Shown here: piece by piece, positions 1-6,219 of the stretch | How positions within the stretch are numbered: position 1 is the stretch's first letter | Layout of the letters: the number at the start of each line of letters is the position of its first letter | Source of the DNA: an uncultured Clostridium sp. | GTDB lineage: Bacteria; Bacillota; Clostridia; TANB77; CAG-508 | DNA length: 6,229 nt | Assembly (NCBI GenBank): GCA_946498265.1 | Contig: CAMMNR010000108.1 | Span: forward strand, 1 to 6,229 | Reading direction: 5' to 3' | Made by a program: the position numbers and the translations under genes | The notes under the pieces: model-generated | What the model was told of the DNA's origin: nothing | Seen by the model: only the letters and a program-made list of their open reading frames with translations | The model's database searches: none

Positions 1-7
1 AAAGCGA

Positions 8-24
8 AAGTGGGTTTCCCACTT
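8..24. repeat. Short perfect hairpin at the left edge
   Basis: AAGTGGG (8-14) and CCCACTT (18-24) pair perfectly around TTT. On the minus strand the stem is followed by TCGCTTT at the window edge, so it could be a terminator for something ending near 30, or part of a larger repeat. Confidence 0.4.
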
Positions 25-29
25 CTCGG

Positions 30-149
30 CTAAACGTAGGTGGCGCAAAGTGCGTCAGCACTAATAGGTGGTGCGTCAAAATATGCCTTATTTTCTTGGC
101 TTTTTGGCATATTTTCAGCACTTTGAGCCACCTCTTTTCCTGCTTCCAT
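30..149 (-). CDS. Possible 39-residue ORF or gene tail, unrecognised
   Basis: The frame starts MEAGKEVAQSAENMPK and ends ADALCATYV at TAG (32-30). It is Ala-, Glu- and Lys-rich and reads like the C-terminal tail of a protein. No ribosome binding site precedes the ATG at 149, and the frame overlaps the inverted repeat at 78-115, so this could be chance translation of a repeat. The hairpin at 8-24 lies just after its stop. I cannot assign a function. Confidence 0.2.
   Translation of the reverse strand: MEAGKEVAQSAENMPKSQENKAYFDAPPISADALCATYV
55..122 (+). repeat. Segment bounded by 8-bp direct repeats TCAGCACT
   Basis: TCAGCACT occurs at 55-62 and 115-122 on the same strand, enclosing the inverted repeat at 78-115. 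Nearby, GGTGG followed by TGCGTCA also occurs twice (39-57 and 67-78). Eight-base repeats could be target duplications of a tiny inserted element, but chance cannot be excluded. Confidence 0.3.
78..115. repeat. 10-bp inverted repeat with 18-base spacer
   Basis: AAAATATGCC (78-87) and GGCATATTTT (106-115) are exact reverse complements. The pair sits inside two direct copies of TCAGCACT (55-62 and 115-122). The arrangement resembles a small repeat element or a weak bidirectional terminator. Confidence 0.45.
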
Positions 150-240
150 TAATTTTAACAATCAATTTGTCTATTCTCTTCAATTTCCAACTCAAATCAA
201 CAGCAACTTGCTTGTTTTGCACTATGCCCATTAATCGCAC

Positions 241-414
241 CTATTTTCTAGAAAAACCCATGTCCTTTACACTTTCATCGCCACTCATAATGCTTGCCAA
301 ACACCGCCCATTTTTGCCGTCACCTCCTCTTTTATTTACTTTATCAAAGCCTTTAACTATCGCTCCTGTCAACTCCAACATTAAACTTAAACTTAGACCA
401 GCAACTAGTTTTAA
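241..414 (-). pseudogene. Possible remnant of a small membrane protein gene
   Basis: An open minus-strand frame of 57 residues begins with a hydrophobic stretch (LVAGLSLSLMLELTGAIV) and continues with a polar, Gly- and Lys-rich tail (KGFDKVNKRGGDGKNG) to TAG 243-241. There is no start at its head. An ATG at 418-416 would be in frame if one base were removed (ATGGTTAAA to ATGTTAAA). The internal ATG at 381 lacks a ribosome binding site. It could be a decayed gene or a chance frame in G-rich sequence. Confidence 0.2.
309..328 (-). promoter_or_regulatory. Perfect Shine-Dalgarno and ATG leading to a very short frame
   Basis: On the minus strand AGGAGGTG (328-321) lies nine bases before ATG 311-309. 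The frame is only MGGVWQAL and stops at TGA 287-285, overlapping another ATG (288-286) that opens a 15-residue frame. It may be a leader peptide, the start of a decayed gene, or chance. Confidence 0.25.
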
Positions 415-529
415 CCATATCTACCACTTACCCTAATTGATAAACACCTCCATTTATATTTGCCCTTTCTCCGCTCGACAACCTTTAATACAACCATTCA
501 CTCTAGTTACTTTGCACGCATTTTCTCAA

Positions 530-550
530 AACGAAACTGCCAGTTTCGTT
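530..550. repeat. 10-bp inverted repeat, hairpin or protein site
   Basis: AACGAAACTG (530-539) and CAGTTTCGTT (541-550) are perfect reverse complements around a single C. In RNA this would form a nine-pair stem with a three-base loop. On the minus strand a TTTT run overlaps its end, so a weak terminator is possible; a dimeric protein binding site is the alternative. Confidence 0.5.
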
Positions 551-592
551 ATTCAAATAATGGCAATTGCGATAACCTTTTTTAACTAAAAT

Positions 593-618
593 AAAAAAAT
601 GCCTCTCTATATAAGGCA
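593..618 (-). terminator. Second minus-strand terminator
   Basis: On the minus strand TGCCT (618-614) pairs with AGGCA (604-600) around a nine-base loop, followed by seven T residues (599-593). The stem is short but the T tract is good. It lies about 190 bases after the first terminator. It may be a backup stop or the end of a separate short minus-strand transcript. Confidence 0.55.
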
Positions 619-810
619 CTCTTGTTGCATAAAAATTCCCCAATTTCAACCAAAACTAACCGCCTTTATACACCTCCGTCACCATTATTCAACACACTTT
701 CCAATCATCCAAACCCCAGCAATCCCTTATTTTATAAGCCTTTTCGCCGTCTCCATAAAATTATTTCAACTTTTTATCCCACCTCCCCACTTTCCTTTAT
801 TTTGTTGCAC
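619..810. other. G-poor interval between two terminators, no gene recognised
   Basis: I find no protein gene and no clear promoter on either strand. By my hand count 601-840 of the plus strand has about 78 C and 18 G, so a minus-strand transcript would be very G-rich. Two copies of a near-identical 14-mer, at 622-635 and 802-815, bracket the interval. A minus-strand small RNA ending at 593 is possible, but nothing proves it. Confidence 0.35.
622..635 (+). repeat. 14-bp direct repeat, copy 1 (pair at 802-815)
   Basis: TTGTTGCATAAAAA here and TTGTTGCACAAAAA at 802-815 match at 13 of 14 positions, 180 bases apart. Each copy abuts one of the two minus-strand terminators. Confidence 0.4.
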
Positions 811-815
811 AAAAA
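802..815 (+). repeat. 14-bp direct repeat, copy 2 (pair at 622-635)
   Basis: This is the second copy, differing from the first by one base. It overlaps the T tract of the 811-838 terminator, so part of the similarity may be due to the A/T run. Confidence 0.4.
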
Positions 816-838
816 AAAGCCACACCTCGCAGTGTGAC
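811..838 (-). terminator. Rho-independent terminator after the GmrSD-type gene
   Basis: Read on the minus strand, GTCACAC pairs with GTGTGGC (seven pairs, one G-T) around a six-base loop TGCGAG. Eight T residues (818-811) follow directly. It begins about 48 bases after the gene's stop codon, in the right orientation to end its transcript. Confidence 0.87.
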
Positions 839-885
839 CATTTGCTTTTCCCTATTTTCTTTTATCTCAAAAAGAGAGACAATGA

Positions 886-2615
886 TTATTTTTCTAAGTT
901 GTTTTCTTTTAAGTAATCCATAAAAGTATTAATTATCATTTCGTTTCTTTCAATTATGTCATCTTCAACAAAATCTGTTCTATTTGCAAGTTTTTTTAAT
1001 GATATTATTTCAGTACCTTCTTTTATTTTTCCTCTACTTTCAAAACCCTCATAGTATTTTATCTTATCTGCAAATCTATAATCAGATGCTCTTATATTTA
1101 TTTTCTTTTCTAGTAGAGATTTATTTCCCAATTTCTCTAAGTTTCGCTTATCTGTTAACGATTTTTCTTTTTCATATCTATTTTTAGGATATATATGTTC
1201 TATTTCAAACCCCTTTTCTAATGAAATTAAATTTTGATCACCATCTTGAAATGCCCACCACGCAAGCATTGACTTTGTAATTGGTTATTGTTATTAAACT
1301 CATAGTTTGTAAACATATTTTTCAACTGCTGTAAATCAAATTTATTATCACCAAATTCAACCTTTTCCCCAAGAACAATATTATTCATCTCATTAAATAT
1401 AGGGGTCCTTAAAGCATTTACACCAGGCATATAAATTGCATATGCCCAAATAAATGCAATTATCTTACTCAAAAAATCACTAAACTCATTTTCTTTAAGA
1501 AGCCCATTATTGTCTCTGTTTTGTAAATAATAAACAGAAACTATATATGTCCACATTCCGTTTGGTGCATAATACAAAACAAAAAACTTTTTTAAAATTT
1601 CATTAGAAAATCTATCTTCATTTTGGTTATACACATCTCTCCAGAAATTTGCCAAATCTATTAAATTATTAAAAGTACCTTCGCTTTTTAAAATTGCATA
1701 TTTATTCTTTTCATAAAACTTCCTTAAAGCCTCTGTGGTAGACGTTTTAATACCTAATTTTGCTCTCTCAAAATACATATATCTAGTAAAAAGCTCATCT
1801 AGAGGTGTTCCAGATTGAGGATTAAACATTTTTTCACATAAGTCTTCTAACTCTTTCCATTTGTCGATAAAATATTTTTTCTTACCTAATTCGGTAAAAT
1901 ATTTATAGAATTGAGCTTTAAAAATATCGGCATCAGACAAGGGTTTTCCTCTGTCGTTTAGCGTAGAAAATATTCTTAATGCAGTATTTTGGTCCTCAGC
2001 TTCAATAGGTAAAAGTATGCAATTATTTAAAATCCTTATGGGGAGATATGGAAAATATGATGAGTATCCAAGTAAAAATTCATTAATCTTTTTCTCAAAA
2101 AACCTAAAGTTTTCAGCATATCTACTTTTTAATCCAGCTGCATCTCCTGTTTTTAGTATTTTTAAAAATTCATCTTTATCATTGTCTGTAGCAACCTCAG
2201 AATCTATTTTTAATGCGTTTAAATCAGGCTTCCCAAATTCGTCTGTTTTCCATATACATCTTGCAATTGTTTCTCTTGTTTGAATTGAATTTTCATCTTT
2301 CATATTGCTAAATTTAGAATAGAAAGCCCTTAACAAGAGCATTAACGTAGTAAGTCTTTGTTGTCCATCAATAATTTCTTTTTTATTATCGCTATTTTTA
2401 AATGTAACAATTGGTCCTAAATAATATTCTTCATCTTTGTTAAATTTGTCTTTGTTGTCATCTGGAAATGCAAATTCAAAAATATCCTCCCATAAAGTTT
2501 GACACTCTTCTTCTCCCCACGCATAAGGTCTTTGATAATCTGGTATTAAAAAGTCAGATTTTTTATCTTCAAATAATTTTTTAATTGAACTTTAATCTAT
2601 ATTTAACTTTGACAT
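886..2615 (-). pseudogene. GmrSD-type (DUF262 + DUF1524) type IV restriction protein, broken by a nonsense codon and a frameshift
   Basis: Restored, this gene encodes 576 residues. The N-terminal DUF262 (GmrS/ParB-like NTPase) part has IPDYQRPYAW (24-33) and DGQQRLTTL (83-91). The C-terminal DUF1524 (GmrD, HNH-like nuclease) part has EHIYPKN with H474, then LGNKSLL and an Asn/Lys-rich tail ending in IIERNEMI. In the family these domains cleave modified (for example glucosylated hydroxymethylcytosine) phage DNA using NTP hydrolysis; such genes often sit in type I restriction loci. Two lesions are visible. Codon 8 is TAA (2592-2594), giving MSKLNID-stop-SSIKKLF, probably from CAA. One C is missing (a G on the plus strand) near 1283-1284: NNNN should continue PITKSMLAWWAF but shifts frame and stops at 1227. 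The next in-frame ATG (2342) lies after DGQQR, so no active protein is expected. The start is fixed by AGGAGA six bases upstream. Intact promoter and terminator suggest recent loss; assembly error is the alternative. Confidence 0.93.
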
Positions 2616-2620
2616 ATTTT

Positions 2621-2626
2621 TCTCCT
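2621..2626 (-). promoter_or_regulatory. Ribosome binding site that fixes the GmrSD start
   Basis: AGGAGA on the minus strand lies five bases before ATG 2615-2613. It shows that translation began at this ATG, and so that the TAA at codon 8 lies inside the coding region rather than upstream of it. Confidence 0.8.
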
Positions 2627-2638
2627 GTTAACATAAAA

Positions 2639-2668
2639 AGTATAACATATATTTTTTGTTTTTGTATA
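2639..2668 (-). promoter_or_regulatory. Promoter of the GmrSD-type gene
   Basis: On the minus strand TATACT (2644-2639) is preceded by TG and one base, giving an extended -10 very like that of hsdR. TATACA at 2668-2663, 18 bases upstream, matches the -35 consensus at four of six positions. The predicted start near 2632 leaves a short leader before the ATG at 2615. The promoter appears undamaged although the gene is broken. Confidence 0.6.
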
Positions 2669-2695
2669 AAATTACATAATAAATATTAACATTTT

Positions 2696-2725
2696 TTGAA
2701 AACACTTGCAAAATATTTTTATAAG
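2696..2725 (+). promoter_or_regulatory. Promoter of the small plus-strand gene
   Basis: TTGAAA (2696-2701) and TATAAG (2720-2725) are separated by 18 bases and each match consensus at five of six positions. They precede GGAGGG (2748-2753) and the ATGs at 2757 and 2763. The match is good but the DNA here is very AT-rich, so chance is possible. Confidence 0.45.
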
Positions 2726-2756
2726 AGTTAAAACACATTCAACACTTGGAGGGCTT

Positions 2757-2995
2757 ATGAAAATGAAACTCTTGTAGAATTTATTAAGGAAAAATATTAT
2801 GAACAAAAAATGTCAGCTGAATATAAACTTCAACTGACAAAAATTGTGGAACTTGAAAAGAAATTCACCAAAGAATTTTCAAAAGATAAATGGCGTGAAT
2901 ACTTTAACCTTGACCTAGCAGTAGGTAAACTTCACTTTATTGAAATTGAGTAAATTATTGGGTTTGTTATTGAAACTGTGAAATCATTAATGTAA
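2757..2995 (+). pseudogene. Small helical protein of unknown function, frameshifted at codon 3
   Basis: I do not recognise this gene. GGAGGG at 2748-2753 precedes ATGs at 2757 and 2763. Read as it stands, the frame stops at TAG 2775. Adding one A after ATGAAA (2763-2768) opens a frame starting MKTLVEFIKEKYYEQKMSAE and running 63 residues to TAA at 2951-2953. Past that TAA the same frame continues IIGFVIETVKSLM to a second TAA at 2993-2995, so the first stop may itself be a mutated CAA and the original protein may have had about 77 residues. It is rich in Lys and Glu, with a helical LTKIVELEKKF segment and KDKWREYF; there is no signal peptide or membrane segment. It lies between and opposite to two minus-strand defence genes and converges on hsdR, whose stop is only two bases beyond its second stop. 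The natural codon pattern after the lesion and the intact upstream signals argue for a former gene. Its role is unknown. Confidence 0.6.
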
Positions 2996-2996
2996 A

Positions 2997-5900
2997 TTAA
3001 TCTTCATTCATCATATATTCAGCCTGTTTAATAACATCGGATGTTGCTTCTTCACGATATTCTGGTGGATAACCATATTTCCTTAAACATTCTTTAATCT
3101 TTATTCTCATTTGAGCTCTTGTTGCCTGTTTTATACTCCAGTCGGTAGTTGTTGCATAAGTTTCAACAATATCTTTTAACTCATGAGCAATAAGTTTTAA
3201 TGTTTCATCACTTAGCAATTCTTGAGCAGATTTATCGCGAATTAAGGCATCATAGAAAGCTCTTTCTCGGCCACTAATTCCCAGTTTATTTGCTTCTTTT
3301 TCATCTCTAACAAGTTCACCAGCAAAATTTACTAATTGAACAATAGTCGTTTCAGCAACAAATCTTTCATCTCTATCATTGTATTGTTCTAATATTCTTC
3401 TTAACTTTTTGCTGTATTCTTGAGATTTAAAATAGTTGTTTTTTCTACTTTCAGCAATAGCTCTTTCAAGCAATTTCTTAATAATTTGAACAAATACTAA
3501 TGGTGGATTTTTCTTTCTTAATTCTTCTATCTTTTCTTTGCTTAAAAGTTCAATAACATTTATTGAATCGTCTTGTTGTTTAGTTAAAACTTTGACTTCA
3601 TCACCCTTAATGGCATCAGCAAGTAAGTTTTTTACATATTCATTCATTTCCCCAATAGAAACAGTGCTCGTTCTTACCCTTAATTTTAACAAATAACTTC
3701 TAATAGCAAGGTAGTAAAGAACATCTTTTTTCTCTTCTTCTGTTAGAATTCCGCCACACACAACAAATGCTTGCTTAATTGATATAGACAAATCTTGCAT
3801 GAACGAATCTTCACGTTTTTTGTTTTCTAAAATAAATTGAGCACCTTGTTGTATTGACTTAAATCTTGTTAAAGAGTCTTTAGCACTAAAGCCAGATTTG
3901 TCAACTTTATAAAACAATTCATTTAATATACTTAATTTTTCTTTTAATAAATTGTAGATTTCTTTTTTAACATCTTGACAGTTTTCTTGTCTATCTCTAT
4001 CGGTATATGCAGTTAATGCTTCATCCAATGCTTTACCAAGTCCAATATAATCAACAACTAATCCATAAGGTTTGCCTGGATAAACTCTATTAACTCTTGC
4101 GATTGCTTGCATCAAGTTATGTTGTTTTAATCTCTTAATAAAATACATAACATCTAGATCTGGAACATCAAAACCTGTTAGCCACATATCAACAACAATG
4201 GCAATTTTATATTTAGAATTATCTTTCTTAAATTCCTCACCTAATTCTTTCCTAAACTTACTATCTTTAAACAATTCTCTTTGTTCTTCAGTATCTTTGT
4301 TAGATTCGGTTACTACTAAAATTGTTTTTGATTTATAAGAAGGTTTTAATTCACAAATTCTATTATATAACTTTGCAGCAGCAACTCTTGTTTGGCAAAC
4401 AATCATTGCTTTACCATTTAAGAAAGTTTTTCTATCTTCATAATGTGCAAGTATATCTCTTGCAAGTAAATCAATTAAATCATCATCTTCTAAAATTACT
4501 TTTAATTTAGACATTTCTGCTTTAGATTTTTCAATTGCTTCCCTGCTCGCTTGGTTATTCTTTTCAAGATCATTATAATAAGTGTCAATTTGTTTTAATA
4601 CCTCATCATCTGTCCAAACTTTTGCAAGCCTTGATTCATAAAAAAGTTTTACGGTCGAACCATCAATAATAGATTGTGTCATGTCGTAAGTATCTATGAT
4701 ATCGCCGAAAATATCTGTTGTTTGTTTATCCTTTGTATTTACAGGAGTTCCTGTAAAACCAATAAATGTAGCATTAGGTAATGCCTCACGAATATATTTT
4801 TCAACACCATATTTAAAAACTGCTTCCATTTCTTGTGTTTCTCTATCTTTTACATAATGCACAGTTTCATATAATCCATAGTGACTTCTATGAGCTTCAT
4901 CAGTCATTACAATAATATTGTTTCTTAAATTTGAAGGTAAATTATCTTTATCAAACTTTCCAATAGTAGAGAAAATAATTCCACCTTGCTGAATTTTACT
5001 TAATTTCTTAACCAAATCTGCACGACTTGTAGCAAGCATTGGTTCGCACTTCAAATAATTTCGTGCGCTGAAGAATGTTTTATATAATTGGTCGTCAAGG
5101 TCAATTCTATCAGTTAATACGACAACTGTAGGAACATTTAATGCTCTATGTTGTAATAATCTATGTGTAAGCATAACCATTGAGAAAGATTTTCCACTTC
5201 CTTGAGTATGCCACACCAAACCTGCTTTACCATTTCCGTTTGGTTTTACTGCACCTAAAACACCAGCCAAAGCTTTATTCACACCAAAATATTGGTGGTA
5301 TTGAGCCATAATTTTAATTGGTTGGTCGTTCTTATCTTGAATAAAGAACAAATTGTTTTTGACAACATCTAATATTCTTGCTTTGTTAAATAAACCAGCA
5401 ATATTTATATCTAATTTATCAACACAGGTGTCATCATATCCTTTTTCACCATTGATACTTTTCCATTCATTGAAACGGTCAATCTTTGATGTTAGAGTCC
5501 CAACTTTTGTAGTAACGCCATCACTAATAACTAAAAAAGCATTATAGTTAAACAATGTAGGAATATCATATCTATAGCCAGAGTTTCTGCTATTCCCACC
5601 CAATTGCTCATAAGCTTTTTCAAGTGTTGCATCTATAGCATTTTCATCAAATGACTTTAATTCCATCACAACCAATGGCAAACCATTTATGTAAACAATA
5701 ACATCTGGTATTCTTGTGTTTCTACCTTCATTAAATTTTACTTGGTGGCAAACTTGGAAGGTGTTGTTTTCAGGGTTTTCAAAATCTAATAATTTCAATA
5801 ATGGGTTTACTTTATAATCTTTAGACTCAATAGTAATTCCATCAATCAAATACTTATGAAATTTGAAGTTTCTTTCAAATAAAGAAGGATTATCAATTCT

Positions 5901-6104
5901 CTTAATAGTATTGATGGCTTGTGTAATTATTTTTTCGTCAGAAATCTTGTTGATACGAGAAATAGACTCATACAACAATTCTTCGTTGATAAACTTATCA
6001 AGAGTTCTATCTTGAATCCAAGAGTAATCTTCTTCAATAAATTCGTAATCTAAATTTTGTAATAAAGTAATAATACTTTCTTCAACTAAACTTTCGTATT
6101 TCAT
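2997..6104 (-). CDS. hsdR: Type I restriction enzyme HsdR: endonuclease and DNA-translocase subunit
   Basis: This is the motor and nuclease subunit of a type I restriction-modification complex. With HsdM and HsdS it pulls in unmethylated DNA using ATP and cuts it far from the recognition site. Its 1035 residues are complete and typical in length. The N-terminal PD-(D/E)xK nuclease shows D134, E148 and K150 (PDVIVY, then MELKS), the same 14- and 2-residue spacing as in EcoR124I. The helicase part follows: Walker A TQGSGKS (300-306), motif Ia VVVLTDRIDLDDQ, Walker B DEAH (402-405), motif III FTGTP (450-454), motif V around VDMWLTGFDVPDLD (638-651) and motif VI QAIARVNR (666-673). Residues from about 700 are helical; the RKYGYPPEYREEA segment near the C-terminus is typical of the family. 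The ATG is supported by AAAGG seven bases upstream and by a promoter. No frameshift is seen. hsdM and hsdS are absent from the window, so activity depends on partners elsewhere. Motifs are read directly; the function is family knowledge. Confidence 0.97.
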   Translation of the reverse strand: MKYESLVEESIITLLQNLDYEFIEEDYSWIQDRTLDKFINEELLYESISRINKISDEKIITQAINTIKRIDNPSLFERNFKFHKYLIDGITIESKDYKVNPLLKLLDFENPENNTFQVCHQVKFNEGRNTRIPDVIVYINGLPLVVMELKSFDENAIDATLEKAYEQLGGNSRNSGYRYDIPTLFNYNAFLVISDGVTTKVGTLTSKIDRFNEWKSINGEKGYDDTCVDKLDINIAGLFNKARILDVVKNNLFFIQDKNDQPIKIMAQYHQYFGVNKALAGVLGAVKPNGNGKAGLVWHTQGSGKSFSMVMLTHRLLQHRALNVPTVVVLTDRIDLDDQLYKTFFSARNYLKCEPMLATSRADLVKKLSKIQQGGIIFSTIGKFDKDNLPSNLRNNIIVMTDEAHRSHYGLYETVHYVKDRETQEMEAVFKYGVEKYIREALPNATFIGFTGTPVNTKDKQTTDIFGDIIDTYDMTQSIIDGSTVKLFYESRLAKVWTDDEVLKQIDTYYNDLEKNNQASREAIEKSKAEMSKLKVILEDDDLIDLLARDILAHYEDRKTFLNGKAMIVCQTRVAAAKLYNRICELKPSYKSKTILVVTESNKDTEEQRELFKDSKFRKELGEEFKKDNSKYKIAIVVDMWLTGFDVPDLDVMYFIKRLKQHNLMQAIARVNRVYPGKPYGLVVDYIGLGKALDEALTAYTDRDRQENCQDVKKEIYNLLKEKLSILNELFYKVDKSGFSAKDSLTRFKSIQQGAQFILENKKREDSFMQDLSISIKQAFVVCGGILTEEEKKDVLYYLAIRSYLLKLRVRTSTVSIGEMNEYVKNLLADAIKGDEVKVLTKQQDDSINVIELLSKEKIEELRKKNPPLVFVQIIKKLLERAIAESRKNNYFKSQEYSKKLRRILEQYNDRDERFVAETTIVQLVNFAGELVRDEKEANKLGISGRERAFYDALIRDKSAQELLSDETLKLIAHELKDIVETYATTTDWSIKQATRAQMRIKIKECLRKYGYPPEYREEATSDVIKQAEYMMNED

Positions 6105-6138
6105 ATAGCCGCCTTTGTTTTACACTTATACAAAATAC

Positions 6139-6168
6139 ATTATAACACATAATTTCGTATTATGTGTT
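6139..6168 (-). promoter_or_regulatory. hsdR promoter with extended -10
   Basis: On the minus strand TATAAT occupies 6144-6139, preceded by TG and one base, a perfect extended -10 (TGTTATAAT). No good -35 hexamer lies 16-18 bases upstream, as is tolerated with an extended -10. Transcription would start near 6132, leaving a leader of about 28 bases with AAAGG before the hsdR ATG. Inferred from sequence only. Confidence 0.7.
6144..6168. promoter_or_regulatory. Perfect 10-bp inverted repeat, candidate operator over the hsdR promoter
   Basis: AACACATAAT (6144-6153) and ATTATGTGTT (6159-6168) are exact reverse complements separated by five bases (TTCGT). The palindrome covers the whole spacer and -35 side of the hsdR promoter and touches the first base of its -10. 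That is the usual position of a repressor site. A transcribed hairpin is unlikely because it lies upstream of the expected start. The binding protein is not in the window. Confidence 0.55.
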
Positions 6169-6219
6169 GTTTTCTATAAATTTTTTACAATAAAATACCA
6201 ATTTTTAACATTTTCATAA

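Larger units (their letters stand above)
1..592. other. Gene-poor left region with possible minus-strand gene remnants
   Basis: No complete gene is convincing. From about 120 to 480 the plus strand has roughly 109 C and 28 G by hand count, while the first 80 bases are about half G+C. The minus strand has protein-like fragments. A frame at 414-241 reads LKLVAGLSLSLMLELTGAI at its start, with a membrane-like character, and ends at TAG 243-241, but it has no start codon at its head. Short ATG frames lie at 497-411 (28 residues) and 149-30 (39 residues). An excellent AGGAGGTG at 328-321 leads only to an eight-residue frame. These may be decayed genes or chance. Hairpins and repeats in the region are listed separately. 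Confidence 0.4.

Noticed and set aside
68..436. Plus-strand open frame of 122 codons
   Set aside because: It is Pro-, Leu-, Phe- and Thr-rich with no family features or ribosome binding site. It is open mainly because the plus strand is so poor in G that TAG and TGA are rare.
445..451. Further GGAGGTG copies on the minus strand (445-451, 671-677) as ribosome binding sites
   Set aside because: No ATG, GTG or TTG follows at a suitable distance with more than a few codons. They probably reflect the G-rich minus strand.
599..916. Plus-strand open frames of 105 and 71 codons (599-916 and 622-837)
   Set aside because: They run through two minus-strand terminators and into the antisense of the GmrSD gene, and have low-complexity composition.
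984..2283. Plus-strand frames inside the GmrSD region (984-1187, 2017-2283)
   Set aside because: They are antisense shadows of a recognised protein, with no ribosome binding sites or domain motifs.
886..2342. Two separate functional genes (371 and 127 codons) instead of one broken gene
   Set aside because: The first would start inside the DUF262 domain after DGQQR and end in a non-family tail. One inserted base joins them perfectly.
2592..2953. TAA reassigned to glutamine, since two genes have TAA where Gln would fit
   Set aside because: hsdR uses CAA for Gln throughout with no in-frame TAA in 1035 codons and ends in TAA. The GmrSD gene also ends in TAA. A frameshift in each broken gene shows ordinary decay.
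4322..5547. Plus-strand frames inside hsdR (4322-4510, 5353-5547)
   Set aside because: They are antisense to conserved helicase and nuclease motifs of an intact gene.
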